This document shows, in pieces, positions 43,845 to 53,856 of a stretch of DNA of 64,000 nucleotides. Under the pieces are notes generated by a model, which worked only from the letters and a program-made list of their open reading frames with translations, had not been told where the DNA came from and ran no database searches. The DNA is taken from NCBI GenBank assembly GCA_025998755.1, contig AP024674.1:186001-250000 (forward strand), written 5' to 3'. A program made the translations under genes and the position numbers. This stretch comes from Armatimonadota bacterium. Lineage in GTDB: Bacteria > Armatimonadota > UBA5829 > DSUL01. Each line of letters begins with the position of its first letter. Position 1 is the stretch's first letter.

Positions 43845-44324
43845 TCAGGCTGCCAGCTGCCCGCTGGTTAGCTCCTCCACAGTCAGCAGCCTGTCCAGAT
43901 CCACGATCAGCAACAGTCTGTCTCCGGACTTGCCGACTCCCCGGAGATACGCCGTCCCGCATCCCTGGATGGTGGACGGGGGTGGCTCGATGTCTGTAAG
44001 CGGCAGACGCACCGTCTCGATCACCGCGTCTACAATCAGGCCAGCGGTGTGTCCGCCAGCTTCCACCACCACGATACGGGTGTCCTTGTCCGCTGGACGG
44101 ACCTCCACTCCGAACTTCATCCGCAGGTCGATAACCGGCAAGATGCTGCCTCGGAGATTGATTACCCCCACTACGTCCCCGGGGGCTCCCGGCACTGCGG
44201 TGATCTCCGGCACCGGAACGATGGTGTTCACCTGCTGGATGGCGATGGCAAAGGACTCGCCCGCCACATCACAGACCACCACCTGTTCCTCTTCACCGTA
44301 GAGGGAACGATCTCTGTCCAACAT
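43845..44324 (-). CDS. cheW: CheW-like chemotaxis coupling protein
   Basis: 159 residues. CheW features are VVVCDVAGESFAIAIQQV, VPEITAVPGAPGDVVGVINL and RGSILPVIDLRMKFG, with a late DRLLLIVDLDRLL. It links receptor arrays to CheA. It starts one base after the end of the methyl-accepting protein gene on the same strand, so the two are one unit. No cheA, cheY or flagellar genes are in the window; the pair may feed a signalling system encoded elsewhere. Confidence 0.93.
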   Translation of the reverse strand: MLDRDRSLYGEEEQVVVCDVAGESFAIAIQQVNTIVPVPEITAVPGAPGDVVGVINLRGSILPVIDLRMKFGVEVRPADKDTRIVVVEAGGHTAGLIVDAVIETVRLPLTDIEPPPSTIQGCGTAYLRGVGKSGDRLLLIVDLDRLLTVEELTSGQLAA

Positions 44325-44325
44325 C

Positions 44326-46290
44326 TCAGGCCGCCTTTCGCTTCGCGCTTTGAGGCGTGCGCGACAGTTCGATCACATCGCCGCCGCTCTGGCGGTCTAT
44401 CTTGAACTGGCTGACAAGCTGCTGCACCTCTTGCGCCACGCGGGCGAGCTGCTCCGTCGCGGCCGTCAGCTCCTCGATGGATGCGCTCTGCTCCTGCGCC
44501 GCGGCGGAGACCTCCTGAGCCGCAGCTGCATTCTCCTGGCTGACGGCGACCACCTGCTGGGCATTTTCGGCAGTGCGCCGGTTCATGTCCGTCACGGTTT
44601 CGATGGATGCCACCGTCTCCTCGGTGATGCTGGAGACCGACTCCACCGCCTTCAGCACCTCGGCGCTGGAGGCGTTCATCCTCTCCGCGGCGACGGAGAC
44701 CGCCTCGGCCTGCCGCACCACGCCGTCCGCCGCGTCCAGAATCTCGGCGAGCGCGCCTGCCGCCTCTTGAGACAGAGCGGAGCCTTCCTCGACTCCCCGG
44801 GACGCTGCCTCCACGGCCACCACGGCTTCCCGGGTCAGATCCTGAATCTGCGAGATGAGACCCGCGATCTCCTTCGTCTCCTTGCTGGAGCGCTCCGCCA
44901 GCTTGCGCACCTCGTCGGCCACCACGGCAAAGCCCTTGCCGTGTTCCCCGGCTCTGGCCGCCTCGATGGCCGCGTTCAGAGCAAGCAGGTTGGTCTGTTC
45001 GGCGATGTCGTCGATGGCCTCCACAATGGCTCCGATCTGCTCCGACGACTGCCCGAGCTGGTTGATGGCCTGCGCCACGGCTGTGGCCTGATCGCGGATG
45101 GTCATCATGCTGGCGGAGGACTTCTCCACGCTCTGGCGTCCGCTTTCGGCGACCTCGCGGGCCTTCTGGGCACTGTCGGTGGCCTCCTCAATGCCTTTGG
45201 CCACCTGCGCGATGTTGGAGGAGATGTCCCGCACCGCGTCCGTGGTGGATTCCACCAGCGACGCCTGCTGCCGGGCACCCTTGCTCAGCTCCTGCATCTG
45301 CCGCTCGATTTCAGCAACGCCCTGGGAGGCCTGTTCGGCCTGTGCGCTCTGCTGGGTGGATCCCTGGGCCACGCGGTCCGCGTTCTGCGCGATCTGCTCC
45401 GTGGCCCGGCTGGTCTCCGTGGCCGTGCTGGCAAGCTCCTCGGAAGAGGCTGCCACTGTCTCGGCCGCTCCTGCCAGCTGCACCACAATGTCGTGGATCT
45501 TCTGGACGAACGTATTGAACCACGTCGCCAGCTCCGCCACCTCGTCCCTGCCGGATGCCTCCAGGCGCCGGGTCAGGTCTCCCTCACCCTGCGCGATATC
45601 ACGAAGCATCTCGGTGGTCGCGCCGATGGGCTTCGCCACGCTGTTCGCAATGACCACGCCAAAGGCCATGGCCGCGAGCACGGCGACGATGATGGCGCCG
45701 GTGATTCCCCTTTTGGCCGCTGCGGCCGCCTGGGCTGCTACGTCGACATTCAGAGCCACGAGCTTTTCGAGCGCTTCCTGCGTACGATCCAGCTCCTTCA
45801 TCGCAGACTGATAGGCATCGATCGCCCGTGCGTCCACCGCCGCCATCTGCTTCGAGTCTCTGTCCACCCCGGCCTGCAGAAGGGAGTCCTTCTCCTGCTG
45901 GACGGCGGCCAGAGCCTCATCCTGTTTCAGCCATTGCTCCCAGACCGGCACGAACTCCTTCCACAGCACGGCCTCCTCCGGAGTCTGCGGAAGCGGCTCG
46001 TAGATCTCGCGGCCCTTTTTAGCGTGCTCCAGCCAGAACTCTCGCTTGTTCCAGAGGCGCTCTCGCGTTGCCGCGTCTACCAGCCTGCGGTTGATGAGGC
46101 CGCGCTGGATCGCAAGCAGCGCCTGCTGGGACGCCTGCATCTGCTGAAGCCCCTGCACACTGGGGAGTCGGACCTCGGCCACCTCTTTCAGCTGGTTCAG
46201 GCCGATGATCCCAACAATGGCGGCGATCGCCGCCACCACCAGAAATGCCCCGATGAGTCGGGGTTTGATGCGAAAGTTGTTCAGTCTCAC
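44326..46290 (-). CDS. Methyl-accepting chemotaxis protein
   Basis: 654 residues from a GTG at 46290, with AGGAGG ten bases upstream; it starts with [15 protein letters not shown] and a membrane helix ([15 protein letters not shown]). A roughly 170-residue four-helix-type ligand domain, a second membrane helix ([16 protein letters not shown]), HAMP and a long coiled coil follow. The signalling tip is [20 protein letters not shown] then [19 protein letters not shown], the CheA/CheW contact region. Methylation-type Glu/Gln pairs flank it. An inner-membrane sensor working with the following CheW. A sigma-28-like promoter lies upstream. Confidence 0.94.
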   Translation of the reverse strand: MRLNNFRIKPRLIGAFLVVAAIAAIVGIIGLNQLKEVAEVRLPSVQGLQQMQASQQALLAIQRGLINRRLVDAATRERLWNKREFWLEHAKKGREIYEPLPQTPEEAVLWKEFVPVWEQWLKQDEALAAVQQEKDSLLQAGVDRDSKQMAAVDARAIDAYQSAMKELDRTQEALEKLVALNVDVAAQAAAAAKRGITGAIIVAVLAAMAFGVVIANSVAKPIGATTEMLRDIAQGEGDLTRRLEASGRDEVAELATWFNTFVQKIHDIVVQLAGAAETVAASSEELASTATETSRATEQIAQNADRVAQGSTQQSAQAEQASQGVAEIERQMQELSKGARQQASLVESTTDAVRDISSNIAQVAKGIEEATDSAQKAREVAESGRQSVEKSSASMMTIRDQATAVAQAINQLGQSSEQIGAIVEAIDDIAEQTNLLALNAAIEAARAGEHGKGFAVVADEVRKLAERSSKETKEIAGLISQIQDLTREAVVAVEAASRGVEEGSALSQEAAGALAEILDAADGVVRQAEAVSVAAERMNASSAEVLKAVESVSSITEETVASIETVTDMNRRTAENAQQVVAVSQENAAAAQEVSAAAQEQSASIEELTAATEQLARVAQEVQQLVSQFKIDRQSGGDVIELSRTPQSAKRKAA

Positions 46291-46382
46291 CGTTTTCTGA
46301 CCTCCTGAGCCGCCCGCAGTCGCTCTCTTCTCTCGGCAGGACGCCATGTTGTTTCCCACAAACAGTGAGCGGCCCGTCAGTA

Positions 46383-46410
46383 AAATCGGCAGCAGATTTG
46401 TTGCTCTTTA
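46383..46410 (-). promoter_or_regulatory. Possible sigma-28 (FliA) promoter of the MCP-cheW unit
   Basis: On the minus strand TAAA, 16 bases, then GCCGATTT. The sigma-28 consensus is TAAA-N15-GCCGATAA, so it matches well except for one extra spacer base. It lies 93 nt before the MCP start. Confidence 0.45.
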
Positions 46411-46491
46411 GGGAGTAGACGGGCAAAAAAATGGCTAGAAATTGACGGGATTCTGTCTTTTCCCGCTCTGCGCGTTTCCTGATCGTTTGAG

Positions 46492-46514
46492 CCGCCCGCC
46501 CGCGGCGGGCGAAG
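46492..46514 (-). terminator. Possible terminator after the GDYxxLxY gene
   Basis: GC-rich inverted repeat GCCCGCC / GGCGGGC just past the stop on the minus strand. The following sequence has few Ts, so it is weak. Confidence 0.4.
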
Positions 46515-46527
46515 GGACACCACGGGG

Positions 46528-47070
46528 TCAGAAGCCGAGCGGTTTACCGTCCACCAGCACCCGGCGGATCATCCCCTGGCCCGAGCGGGAGATGGCCACC
46601 TCCACCGTTAGCCGGGGAGGATTCTCCTCCCTTGCCAGTGCCATCTGCAGTTTGCTGACGGCGTCAGAGCGGGCTTCCGGGATGTAATAGCGCTCCAGCC
46701 CGTAGATGATCCTGTCGAAGTCCTTCCTGCCGCGCAGGTATACCCGACCTTCGGCGGGTCGGTTTGGCCGGCGGGCATACAGTCCACTCAGCACCGCCCC
46801 GCCCTTTCGGGGCTCCAGCTCCACAAAGATGGTCGCCCCGTCCGCAAGCCGGTCGAAGCTTACGGACCCAGCGGACAGCGCCTGCTGGCGAGGTCTGGAG
46901 ATGTCATACTCCAGAGACAGGTAGTTCCCCAGGAACAGGCTACGGGGATCTACGGGCGTGACCCGGATCTCCACGACCTCTCCGGTGGCTTTCCAGAGTT
47001 CGTAGTAGGCTGCCTGCGCGCCCAGGAAGAGAATCTGCGCGGCCGCGATGATAGCAAACCACCTCTTCAT
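46528..47070 (-). CDS. GDYxxLxY-motif membrane-anchored protein
   Basis: 180 residues from an ATG at 47070. One N-terminal membrane segment or signal anchor (FAIIAAAQILFLGAQAAY) is followed by DPRSLFLGNYLSLEYDI, the GDYxxLxY motif with Asn for Asp. The rest is a beta-rich extracytoplasmic domain (RVYLRGRKDF, YYIPEARSDAV). Such proteins are found paired with DUF2157 membrane proteins; the partner gene is directly upstream with an ATGA overlap. Function unknown. Confidence 0.85.
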   Translation of the reverse strand: MKRWFAIIAAAQILFLGAQAAYYELWKATGEVVEIRVTPVDPRSLFLGNYLSLEYDISRPRQQALSAGSVSFDRLADGATIFVELEPRKGGAVLSGLYARRPNRPAEGRVYLRGRKDFDRIIYGLERYYIPEARSDAVSKLQMALAREENPPRLTVEVAISRSGQGMIRRVLVDGKPLGF

Positions 47071-48335
47071 TCTGCCGCCCTGCCTGCCATCGTTTCCAGC
47101 AGCCGCCTCCGCTGGCGCTCCAGCAGAGCACCGGCTCCCAGGAGAACAAGCCCAGCCGTGATGAACGCGAACCCACCACTCAGCATCGTCCCGATCAGGT
47201 CGAAATAGCGCGTCATCAGGTGAATGAAGAAAGCCGCCAACCCCACGTTCACCAGGACGGGTTGCATCCTGTGCCAGCCAAGCGCCACCAGACCGCACTC
47301 GAGCGCAAGAAGGACGACATTCGCGATGACAATGGCAGGAATCCTCACAGCCTCCGCCGACATTCCTCCGGCGGCCGCAATGAAGCAAACCGTCCCTGCG
47401 AGGGCCACCCCCAGGACGACCGCGCCTTCCCAACGGTCGGCTCCGCCGCGCCGCCATGGCACCGTCAACACAGCCGCAGACAGCGCAAGTCCTGCTCCCA
47501 AAGTGGTAACAGCGAGTCCCCAGAGGAACGCATCCGGTCCAGCCGTCGACGGGTATGCATTGGAGCTGTAAATGTCGAAAGACAATCCGTAGATGCCTAA
47601 CAGGGTGGCCAGTAGTCCGGCGTAAAGGAACCACCCTCCCACGGGGGCCAGCTTATTGTTGATCCTGTGCAGCCATCCGGTGGAGTAAAGGGCCGTGCCA
47701 GCGACAGTGACCAGAAACAGGTATGGCAAAGGGGTGCCGAATCGTGCGGGATGATTTCCCAGCGTCCACCCGTACCAGGACCACAGCAGGATCACTGCGA
47801 GCCCGGCATGCTCCGGCGAGCCCAGAACGTAGGCCAGGGGCAGTATCCCCAGCAGCCACATGAGGACGGCGCTCCTCTCTCCACCCTCCGCTCCTACGTG
47901 GTAAGACTGTCCCACCAGAAAGATGCTGGCGCCCCAGATCAGGGACCCCAGAAAAATGAGCGCTCGGCCGATGGCCGGGTGGCTGCGTCGGGAGTGGGCG
48001 AGAATGAAGCCGCTGCCGTAAAGGAACGCGATGAGGCCCATCAGCAACAAAAGGCGGAGAAGGCGCGGGATGGACTCCCAGTTAGCGCCGACCACCAGGA
48101 TCACCCCGGCTCCCACCAGAATGGCGCCCAGTATAGCAAGGGCCTGAGCGATGCGCCGGTGCCCCAGCGCGGTCGCCGTGTCGTCTCCGGCGAGTCCGTA
48201 TCGGGCAAGGATGAGCCGGGCCTGATCGTCGCGGATCAGACCCTCCCTATGCCACTGCGCCACCTCACCTGCGATCCAGGTCTTCAGCTCATCGTCGTCC
48301 GGCGCGGGTGGCCTGTTGCCTTCCCTGACTTCCAT
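47067..48335 (-). CDS. DUF2157 multi-pass membrane protein
   Basis: 422 residues from an ATG at 48335 preceded by GAGAGAG; an in-frame upstream extension contains the promoter region and is rejected. The N-terminal soluble part (AEWHREGLI-type, here VAQWHREGLIRDDQARLILA) is the DUF2157 hallmark. About ten membrane helices follow, including AILGAILVGAGVILVVGANW and IFLGSLIWGASIFLVGQSYH. It is co-translated with the GDYxxLxY gene. Role unknown; perhaps a membrane complex of two parts. Confidence 0.88.
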   Translation of the reverse strand: MEVREGNRPPAPDDDELKTWIAGEVAQWHREGLIRDDQARLILARYGLAGDDTATALGHRRIAQALAILGAILVGAGVILVVGANWESIPRLLRLLLLMGLIAFLYGSGFILAHSRRSHPAIGRALIFLGSLIWGASIFLVGQSYHVGAEGGERSAVLMWLLGILPLAYVLGSPEHAGLAVILLWSWYGWTLGNHPARFGTPLPYLFLVTVAGTALYSTGWLHRINNKLAPVGGWFLYAGLLATLLGIYGLSFDIYSSNAYPSTAGPDAFLWGLAVTTLGAGLALSAAVLTVPWRRGGADRWEGAVVLGVALAGTVCFIAAAGGMSAEAVRIPAIVIANVVLLALECGLVALGWHRMQPVLVNVGLAAFFIHLMTRYFDLIGTMLSGGFAFITAGLVLLGAGALLERQRRRLLETMAGRAAE

Positions 48336-48519
48336 TTCGACTCTCTCTCGGTCCGGCGGATGAAAATAACTTCGGAGTGGTTTGCGGGGGAACGTCCCCA
48401 GACGGTCAGGTTCCAGACGGCCGGCGGGACCTGGCGTGTGCCCTCCGGTGCATTGTGGCATACGGTAGGCGGAGATGCCAGCCGCCTTGTGTGTTTCGGT
48501 CAAACGATCGAGCGCGATG

Positions 48520-48548
48520 TTGCAGCCTGGTGGGAGACATGTTATATA
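48520..48548 (+). promoter_or_regulatory. Promoter of tRNA-fMet
   Basis: TTGCAG, a 17-base spacer and TATATA (48543-48548). Transcription would begin a few bases before the tRNA at 48561. Confidence 0.7.
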
Positions 48549-48560
48549 AAGTTTGCGCGC

Positions 48561-48637
<77 letters not shown>

Positions 48638-48649
48638 ATCCAGATACAG

Positions 48650-48710
48650 CCGGCCCCGGAACCTGATGGCAGTTTCCGCCTACAGGATTCCCGGGGCCGG
48701 TATCATTTTC
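48650..48710 (+). terminator. Terminator after tRNA-fMet
   Basis: CCGGCCCCGGAA (48650-48661) pairs with TTCCCGGGGCCGG (48688-48700), with one bulged base, followed by TATCATTTTC. Confidence 0.65.
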
Positions 48711-48894
48711 TCCCTCAAAAGCGCCGTCGCTTCCTCCTTCTCCGAGGTGCGAGGGTGCAAGAGTCCATCGGAAGGGCTCAGCCAACCTGCCGGCGCATCC
48801 GGGAGTGCCGCGACATCTCAGCCGGGTACGCCGGCGGATCCTTTCCGCAGAGGGTTCCGGGTCAGCGTCCCTGGTAACAGCACCCACTCCTTTG
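48711..48894. other. Intergenic stretch after the tRNA terminator
   Basis: No gene or motif recognised. Homology with the region before 58100 starts at about 48890. Confidence 0.4.
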
Positions 48895-48921
48895 GGACCC
48901 GGTCTGATGTGGGCCGGGTCC
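48895..48921 (+). terminator. Hairpin at the left border of the second WD40 cassette
   Basis: GGACCCGG / CCGGGTCC, an 8-bp perfect stem, then TGTTGCTTTG. An almost identical hairpin is at 57991-58017, in the same place relative to the shared leader. Confidence 0.6.
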
Positions 48922-49063
48922 TGTTGCTTTGCCCCGGCGATGGGCTGGAAGATTCCCGGACAGCCTCACCTGGCGACTACTCTCGGACGTGCGGCTGCCT
49001 CTCCAGCGCTGCGCCCGTTCCCCGTCGCCGAAAACGGCTGCGAATTCGTGCGTGCGGAAATGC

Positions 49064-49093
49064 TTGACCGTGTGGGCGGAGGAGTGGTAAGAT
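49064..49093 (+). promoter_or_regulatory. Promoter of WD40 copy B
   Basis: TTGACC, 18-base spacer, TAAGAT, as in copy A; two or three base differences lie in the spacer. Confidence 0.7.
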
Positions 49094-49147
49094 GGGCCAG
49101 CGATTCAATCCGTTCGGAGCCGTCGCCCCGTTCTTGAGAGGTGAAAA

Positions 49148-51880
49148 ATGAAGGAGAAGATCGTCAGGGTTGGGCGCGGACGTGTCCACTTCCTGGGCCG
49201 CCCGTCTGGCTGTGTTGTTCTGGGCCGGCTGGTTCCTGCTGTCCTGCTGGTGTTTGCCGCTGTCTGTGTCCTGTCCCCGCGACCTGCCGCCGCAACCCCC
49301 CCCCGACATCCTGTGGATGAGAGGAGGGCACGCGATTGATGTTTCCTCCGTCGCCTTGTCCCCGGACGGTCAGCTCCTTGCGAGCGGAAGTGGTGACAAA
49401 ACCATCAAGCTCTGGCGCGTGTCGGACGGGACGCTGGTGCGCACTCTGACCGGGCACACGGGTTATGTTTTGTCCGTAGCCTTTTCCCCGGACGGGCGGG
49501 TCCTTGCGAGCGGGAGTTGGGACAACACCATCAAGCTCTGGCGCGCGTCGGACGGGACACTGGTGCGCACGCTGACCGGGCACACGGATAGTGTTCGGTC
49601 CGTCGCCTTTTCCCCGGACGGTCAGCTCCTTGCGAGCGGAAGTCCGGACCAAACCGTCAGGCTTTGGCGCGCGTCGGACGGGATGCTGGTGCGCACGCTG
49701 ACCGGGCACACGGATAGTGTTCGGTCCGTCGCCTTTTCCCCGGACGGTCAGCTCCTTGCGAGCGGAAGTTGGGACGAAACCATCAGGCTCTGGCGCGTGT
49801 CGGACGGGGCGGAGGTGCGCACTCTGACCGGGCACAGGGATTATGTTAACTCCGTTGCCTTTTCCCCGGACGGGCAGCTCCTTGCGAGCGGAAGTTGGGA
49901 CGAAACCATCAAGCTCTGGCGCGTGTCGGACGGGACGCTGGTGCGCACTCTGGCCGGGCACACGGGTGTTGCTTTCTCCGTTGCCTTTTCCCCGGACGGT
50001 CAGTTCCTTGCCGGCGGAGGCGAATATACCTACGGAAACATCAAGCTCTGGCGCGTGTCGGACGGGTCGCTGGTGCGCACTCTGACCGGGCACACGGGTT
50101 ATGTTAGGTCCGTCGCCTTTTCTCCGGACGGTCAGCTCCTTGCGAGCGGAAGTTATGACAAAACCGTCAAGCTCTGGCGCGTGTCGGACGGGGCGGAGGT
50201 GCGCACGCTGACCGGGCACACGAGTTCTGTTAACTCCGTTGCCTTTTCCCCGGACGGTCAGCTCCTTGCCAGCGGAAGTTCGGTCGAAACCATCAGGCTC
50301 TGGCGCGTGTCGGACGGGACGCTGGTGCGCACGCTGACCGGGCACACGTATGGTGTTGAGTCCGTTGCCTTTTCCCCGGACGGGCGGGTCCTTGCGAGCG
50401 GGAGTTGGGACAACACCATCAAGCTCTGGCGCGCGTCGGACGGGACACTGGTGCGCACGCTGACCGCGCACACGGATACTGTTCGGTCCGTTGCCTTTTC
50501 CCCGGACGGTCAGCTCCTTGCGAGCGGAAGTTGGGACGAAACCATCAAGCTCTGGCGCGTGTCGGACGGGACGCTGGTGCGCACTCTGACCAGGCACACG
50601 GGTGATGTTAACTCCGTCGCCTTTTCCCCGGACGGTCAGTTCCTTGCCAGCGGAAGTAATGACGCAACCATCAAGCTCTGGCGCGTGTCGGACGGGTCGC
50701 TGGTGCGCACTCTGACCAGGCACACGAGTGAAGTTACGTCCGTTGCCTTTTCCCCGGACGGTCAGCTCCTTGCGAGCGGAAGTGATGACAGAACCATCAG
50801 GCTCTGGCGCGTGTCGGACGGGGCGGAGGTGCGCACTCTGACCGGGCACAGGGGTTATGTTAACTCCGTTGCCTTTTCCCCGGACGGTCAGGTCCTTGCC
50901 AGCGGAAGTTATGACGCAACCATCAAGCTCTGGCGCGTGTCGGACGGGTCGCTGTTGCGCACTCTGACAGGGCACACAAACTTTGTTTTGTCCGTCGCCT
51001 TTTCCTGGGCCGAAAGGGCCGGGTTGCAGTGTATCGGGCAGAGAAGCCTTGATTTGTCCGTCCAGTCCGTCGCCTTTTCCCCGGACGGTCAGCTCCTCGC
51101 CAGTGCAGGTGAGGAAAGTGAGGGCAATAGTACCCTCAGGCTCTGGAGGATCTCAGACGGCAGGCTTATCAAAACCTACAGCCGGGAGGAAATGGGGTTC
51201 GAGCCTTTTGCCTTCTCTCCGGATGGAAGACTGCTGGCATGGGGCGAAGGCAGCTCGGTTGTCGCGGCCTTTGGCCCCGACTTATCGCCTCCGCTGACTC
51301 CTGCAGTAACAGACAGGGGCCGGTTCACCCGAATCAGCTCCGAACTGGCGGCCAGTTGGACGTCATCGGATCCCGAGACCGGCATTGCGGAGTATCAGTA
51401 TGCCATCGGCACGTCTCCCACGGATCCCGGCAGCGGCTACGTTGTGGACTGGCAGTCCACCGAGGCAACCACGAAGCGAACGGCAGCATGGCTGACGCCT
51501 GCAGGATGGCGTCACCTATTACTGGTATGTGAAGGCGCGAAACAGATACGGTCCTGTGGAGCGGGGTGGGGGTGAGCGACGGGATCACTGTGGACGGCAG
51601 TCCACCTGAGACTACCATCACTGGTGCCCCGGCTCCGGCCGAGGCTCGCAGTAGCGGAGCCTGCTTTTACGTTCACAGGAGTGGACAACCTTACAGCATC
51701 CTCTGCAATACAGTCTTCCAGTGGAGGCTGGATGCAGGTAGCTGGGGGTCTGCCGGTCGCGAGACGATCGTTCGCCTGAAAAACGTAGGGAAAGGCATGC
51801 ATACGTTTCAGGTTCGGGCAGTTGACCTTGCGGGCAACGTTGATCCCACGCCGGCAAGTGTTACTTGGTCGGTTCCCTGA
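49148..51880 (+). pseudogene. Second exported WD40 gene, frameshifted near the C-terminus
   Basis: Same ATG, signal peptide, C9 tract (49296-49304) and propeller as copy A, with the propeller protein identical as far as I can read it (about 780 residues). After residue AAWL, single-base insertions near 51496 and 51553 break the fibronectin-like domain: the main frame stops at 51575. The original frame resumes around 51566 and runs to 51880 with the same ending, VRAVDLAGNVDPTPASVTWS. Because the indels cluster within about 250 bp beside perfect identity, they could be local decay or poor assembly of a repeat. Confidence 0.85.
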
Positions 51881-52029
51881 GAGCGAGCGCGAAAGAGGTT
51901 TTGTGCCGAAATGACAGGTGGTGGGCCGTGCAGTGGGTGATCCGTCCGCGTTCGTCTTCGGACTTCCAGGTGGTCACGAGTGCCGCGGGGCCATAAGGCG
52001 CCCGGCGATATCTCCTTCATCTCACCTCT

Positions 52030-52058
52030 GCCCGCCCCCGCCGGGGCGGGCTTTTTTT
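52030..52058 (+). terminator. Rho-independent terminator after WD40 copy B
   Basis: GCCCGCCCC / GGGGCGGGC stem with a CGCC-like loop, then seven Ts; the same element as at 19369. Confidence 0.92.
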
Positions 52059-52080
52059 CTGAGGTCTACGATTGGAATGT

Positions 52081-52136
52081 TGACAGTGGGGGCGGAGGGG
52101 AATATACTGAGCGTGTGTAAGCGAACAGATGTTCGT
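52081..52136 (+). promoter_or_regulatory. SOS-type promoter with LexA box
   Basis: TTGACA, a 17-base spacer, TATACT (52104-52109). Fourteen bases later is CGAACAGATGTTCG (52123-52136), an exact match to the Gram-positive-type LexA (DinR) box CGAAC-N4-GTTCG. It lies at the start of transcription, where LexA would block it, ahead of the imuB-dnaE2 genes. Confidence 0.85.
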
Positions 52137-52178
52137 ATATCACCCGGACCCCGGAGGGGTCCCCGGAAGGCTCAAGCG

Positions 52179-53343
52179 ATGCAAACCGTCGGCTATTTCT
52201 ATATCCGCAACCTGTTCTTCGTGCAGGCTCTCAGGCTCCACCCGGAGTTGGCCGGATGCCCGTTCTGGATAGAGCGCAGCGGCAAAGTGCTGGCGCACTC
52301 CCCCTGCCTGGAGCGGGATGGCCTGCATCCGGGGCTGTCCGCGCGCCGGGCCCGGCGCATCGCCCCGCAGGCCCATCGGCTGGAATACCACCCGGAGGAC
52401 TACCGGGCAACCCACGATCTGTTCTGCCACATCGCCCATCGGCTCACCCCTCTGGTGGAGCCCCTGAACCCGGGGGAGATCTTCCTGGGACTGCAGGGAC
52501 TGGACACGGGGACAGCACAGACGCTTGTGGCGGAGGCGCGCGACATGGGCTTCGAGGCGACGGTGGCGATCGCAGGGTCTCGCCTCGTGGCGCGACTGGC
52601 GGGACGCATCCACGGTCCCGGATGCACGGTTCTTGAGCCGAGTGGGCAGGCGGCGTTCCTGGCCAACCGATCCATCGAGTGCCTCTGGAGTGTCCCCCGG
52701 AAGATGCGGGAGCAATTGGGCAGGATGGGCATCCACAGGGTGGCGGATCTTCAGCGCATCTCCCCGCCAGACGCTCATCGCCCGCTTCGGTCCGCGGGAG
52801 GGACTTCTGCTCTTTGAAGCGGCCCAGGGGCGCGACCTTTACCCTCTGCGGGCAGCATGGCCACCGGAGACGCTGGATGTGGAGGTTAGGTTCGACGGTC
52901 TGGAGGACCGGCTTGCGCTGGAACACTACCTGCGGGACTTGGCCGGGCGATTGTCGGACCGGCTGGGTAAGTCGGGGAAGCGGTGTGGACGGCTGCGGCT
53001 TGAGCTTCGAGAGGAGGGTTCGTATCTGCCCCTTACGGAGGCGATGGTGCTCGGGCCGCCCGCATCGGGAGAGAACCGCCTGGCCATGGCGGCCCTGCGC
53101 CTGGCGGGACGGATGAGCGTGCGCCGTCCGCTGGAGGGTGCGCGGCTGGTGGCGGAGGATCTGAGCACGGCTCCCGTGCGGCAGCTGGACCTGTTTGCTC
53201 CGATTAGGGCGATGGAGCACGGAAAGGAGGAGTTCCAGGCTTACCTGACCCTGCGGTTCGGGAGCGGGACGCTGCGGTTCTGCTCCGAGCTGGCGGGCAG
53301 CTGGCGCGAGCGCATGCTCGGATTTCTGGCGGTGGAGGGGTGA
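52179..53343 (+). pseudogene. ImuB-like Y-family polymerase homologue, frameshifted
   Basis: The ATG at 52179 has GGAAGG nine bases upstream. The Y-family layout is clear (ALRLHPELAGCPFWIE, GLSARRARRIAPQAHRLEY, PLVEPLNPGEIFLGLQGL), but the catalytic acidic residues are missing: the SLDE-type motif is LNPGE and the first metal Asp is absent. This fits ImuB, the non-catalytic helper of DnaE2. The first frame ends at 52817. A 1-nt shift in a CCCC run near 52765 restores SRQTLIARFGPREG and the C-terminal part to 53343. With the shift repaired it is about 388 residues. Possibly an assembly error. Confidence 0.8.
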
Positions 53344-53352
53344 GAGTCGAGA

Positions 53353-53450
53353 GTTGAAGGTTGAGGGTTGAGGGTTGAAGGTTGAAGGTTGAGGGTTGAA
53401 GGTTGAAGGTTGAAGGTTGAAGGTTGAAGGTTGAAGGTTGAAGGTTGAAG
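53353..53450 (+). repeat. Heptamer tandem repeat (GTTGAAG/GTTGAGG) x14
   Basis: Fourteen consecutive 7-base units, eleven GTTGAAG and three GTTGAGG, immediately after the imuB-like gene. It resembles the short tandemly repeated heptamers known in cyanobacteria and planctomycetes. A further degenerate ACTTTAGACTTTGGACTTTAG tract lies at about 53517-53538. Confidence 0.92.
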
Positions 53451-53564
53451 GTCTGTAGGGGAGGGATGGCCGATGTCCCGGACTTTCTCCCTGTCCCCAA
53501 CCTTTCCTTGAACCTTAAACTTTAGACTTTGGACTTTAGTCACTCGACTGATGAGCCTGTTGCC

Positions 53565-53846
53565 ATGGGTCGCCGGGTGCTGTTGGAAGTGGAAGTGGAA
53601 TGCGGCGCCGACGGGACGCCTGCCCGGTTCTCTCGGGCGGGCAGGGTCTGCAGCGGGCTGAAGACGGTGGAAAGCTGGCGGGAGTCCGGTTGCTGGTGGG
53701 ATGGAGAGCCGGTCCGGACGGTGTTCCGCGTGCGGGATCGCGAGGGCCGGGTGTTCGAACTGCACCGTCTCGGGGCATCGCTGTTTCCACTGGAAGGTAC
53801 CACTGAACGGGCAAGCAGGTGGCTGCTCTACCGGATAGAGGACTAG
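53565..53846 (+). CDS. Small protein of the imuB-dnaE2 cassette (DUF6504-like)
   Basis: 93 residues from an ATG at 53565; the frame is open further upstream, but only a TTG is available there. It is rich in Trp, Arg and Glu (VESWRESGCWWDGEPVRTVF, RVRDREGRVFELHRL, WLLYRIED). Small proteins of this kind (DUF6504) are often encoded between imuB and dnaE2; I make that link by position and pattern. It ends 10 nt before dnaE2. Its role in the mutasome is unknown. Confidence 0.7.
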   Translation: MGRRVLLEVEVECGADGTPARFSRAGRVCSGLKTVESWRESGCWWDGEPVRTVFRVRDREGRVFELHRLGASLFPLEGTTERASRWLLYRIED

Positions 53847-53856
53847 CGAGGGAGGC

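Larger units (their letters stand above)
49004..52058 (+). repeat. Long direct repeat, copy B (WD40 cassette)
   Basis: Second copy of 16356-19396, 32.6 kb away in the same orientation. Differences are a few bases in the leader and a cluster of indels between about 51490 and 51730. Recombination between the copies would delete or duplicate the whole interval, including the nitrogen island. Confidence 0.95.

Noticed and set aside
51918-52178. Earlier start of the imuB-like gene inside the cassette terminator
   Set aside because: It would run through the terminator, promoter and LexA box; the ATG at 52179 has a good ribosome site.
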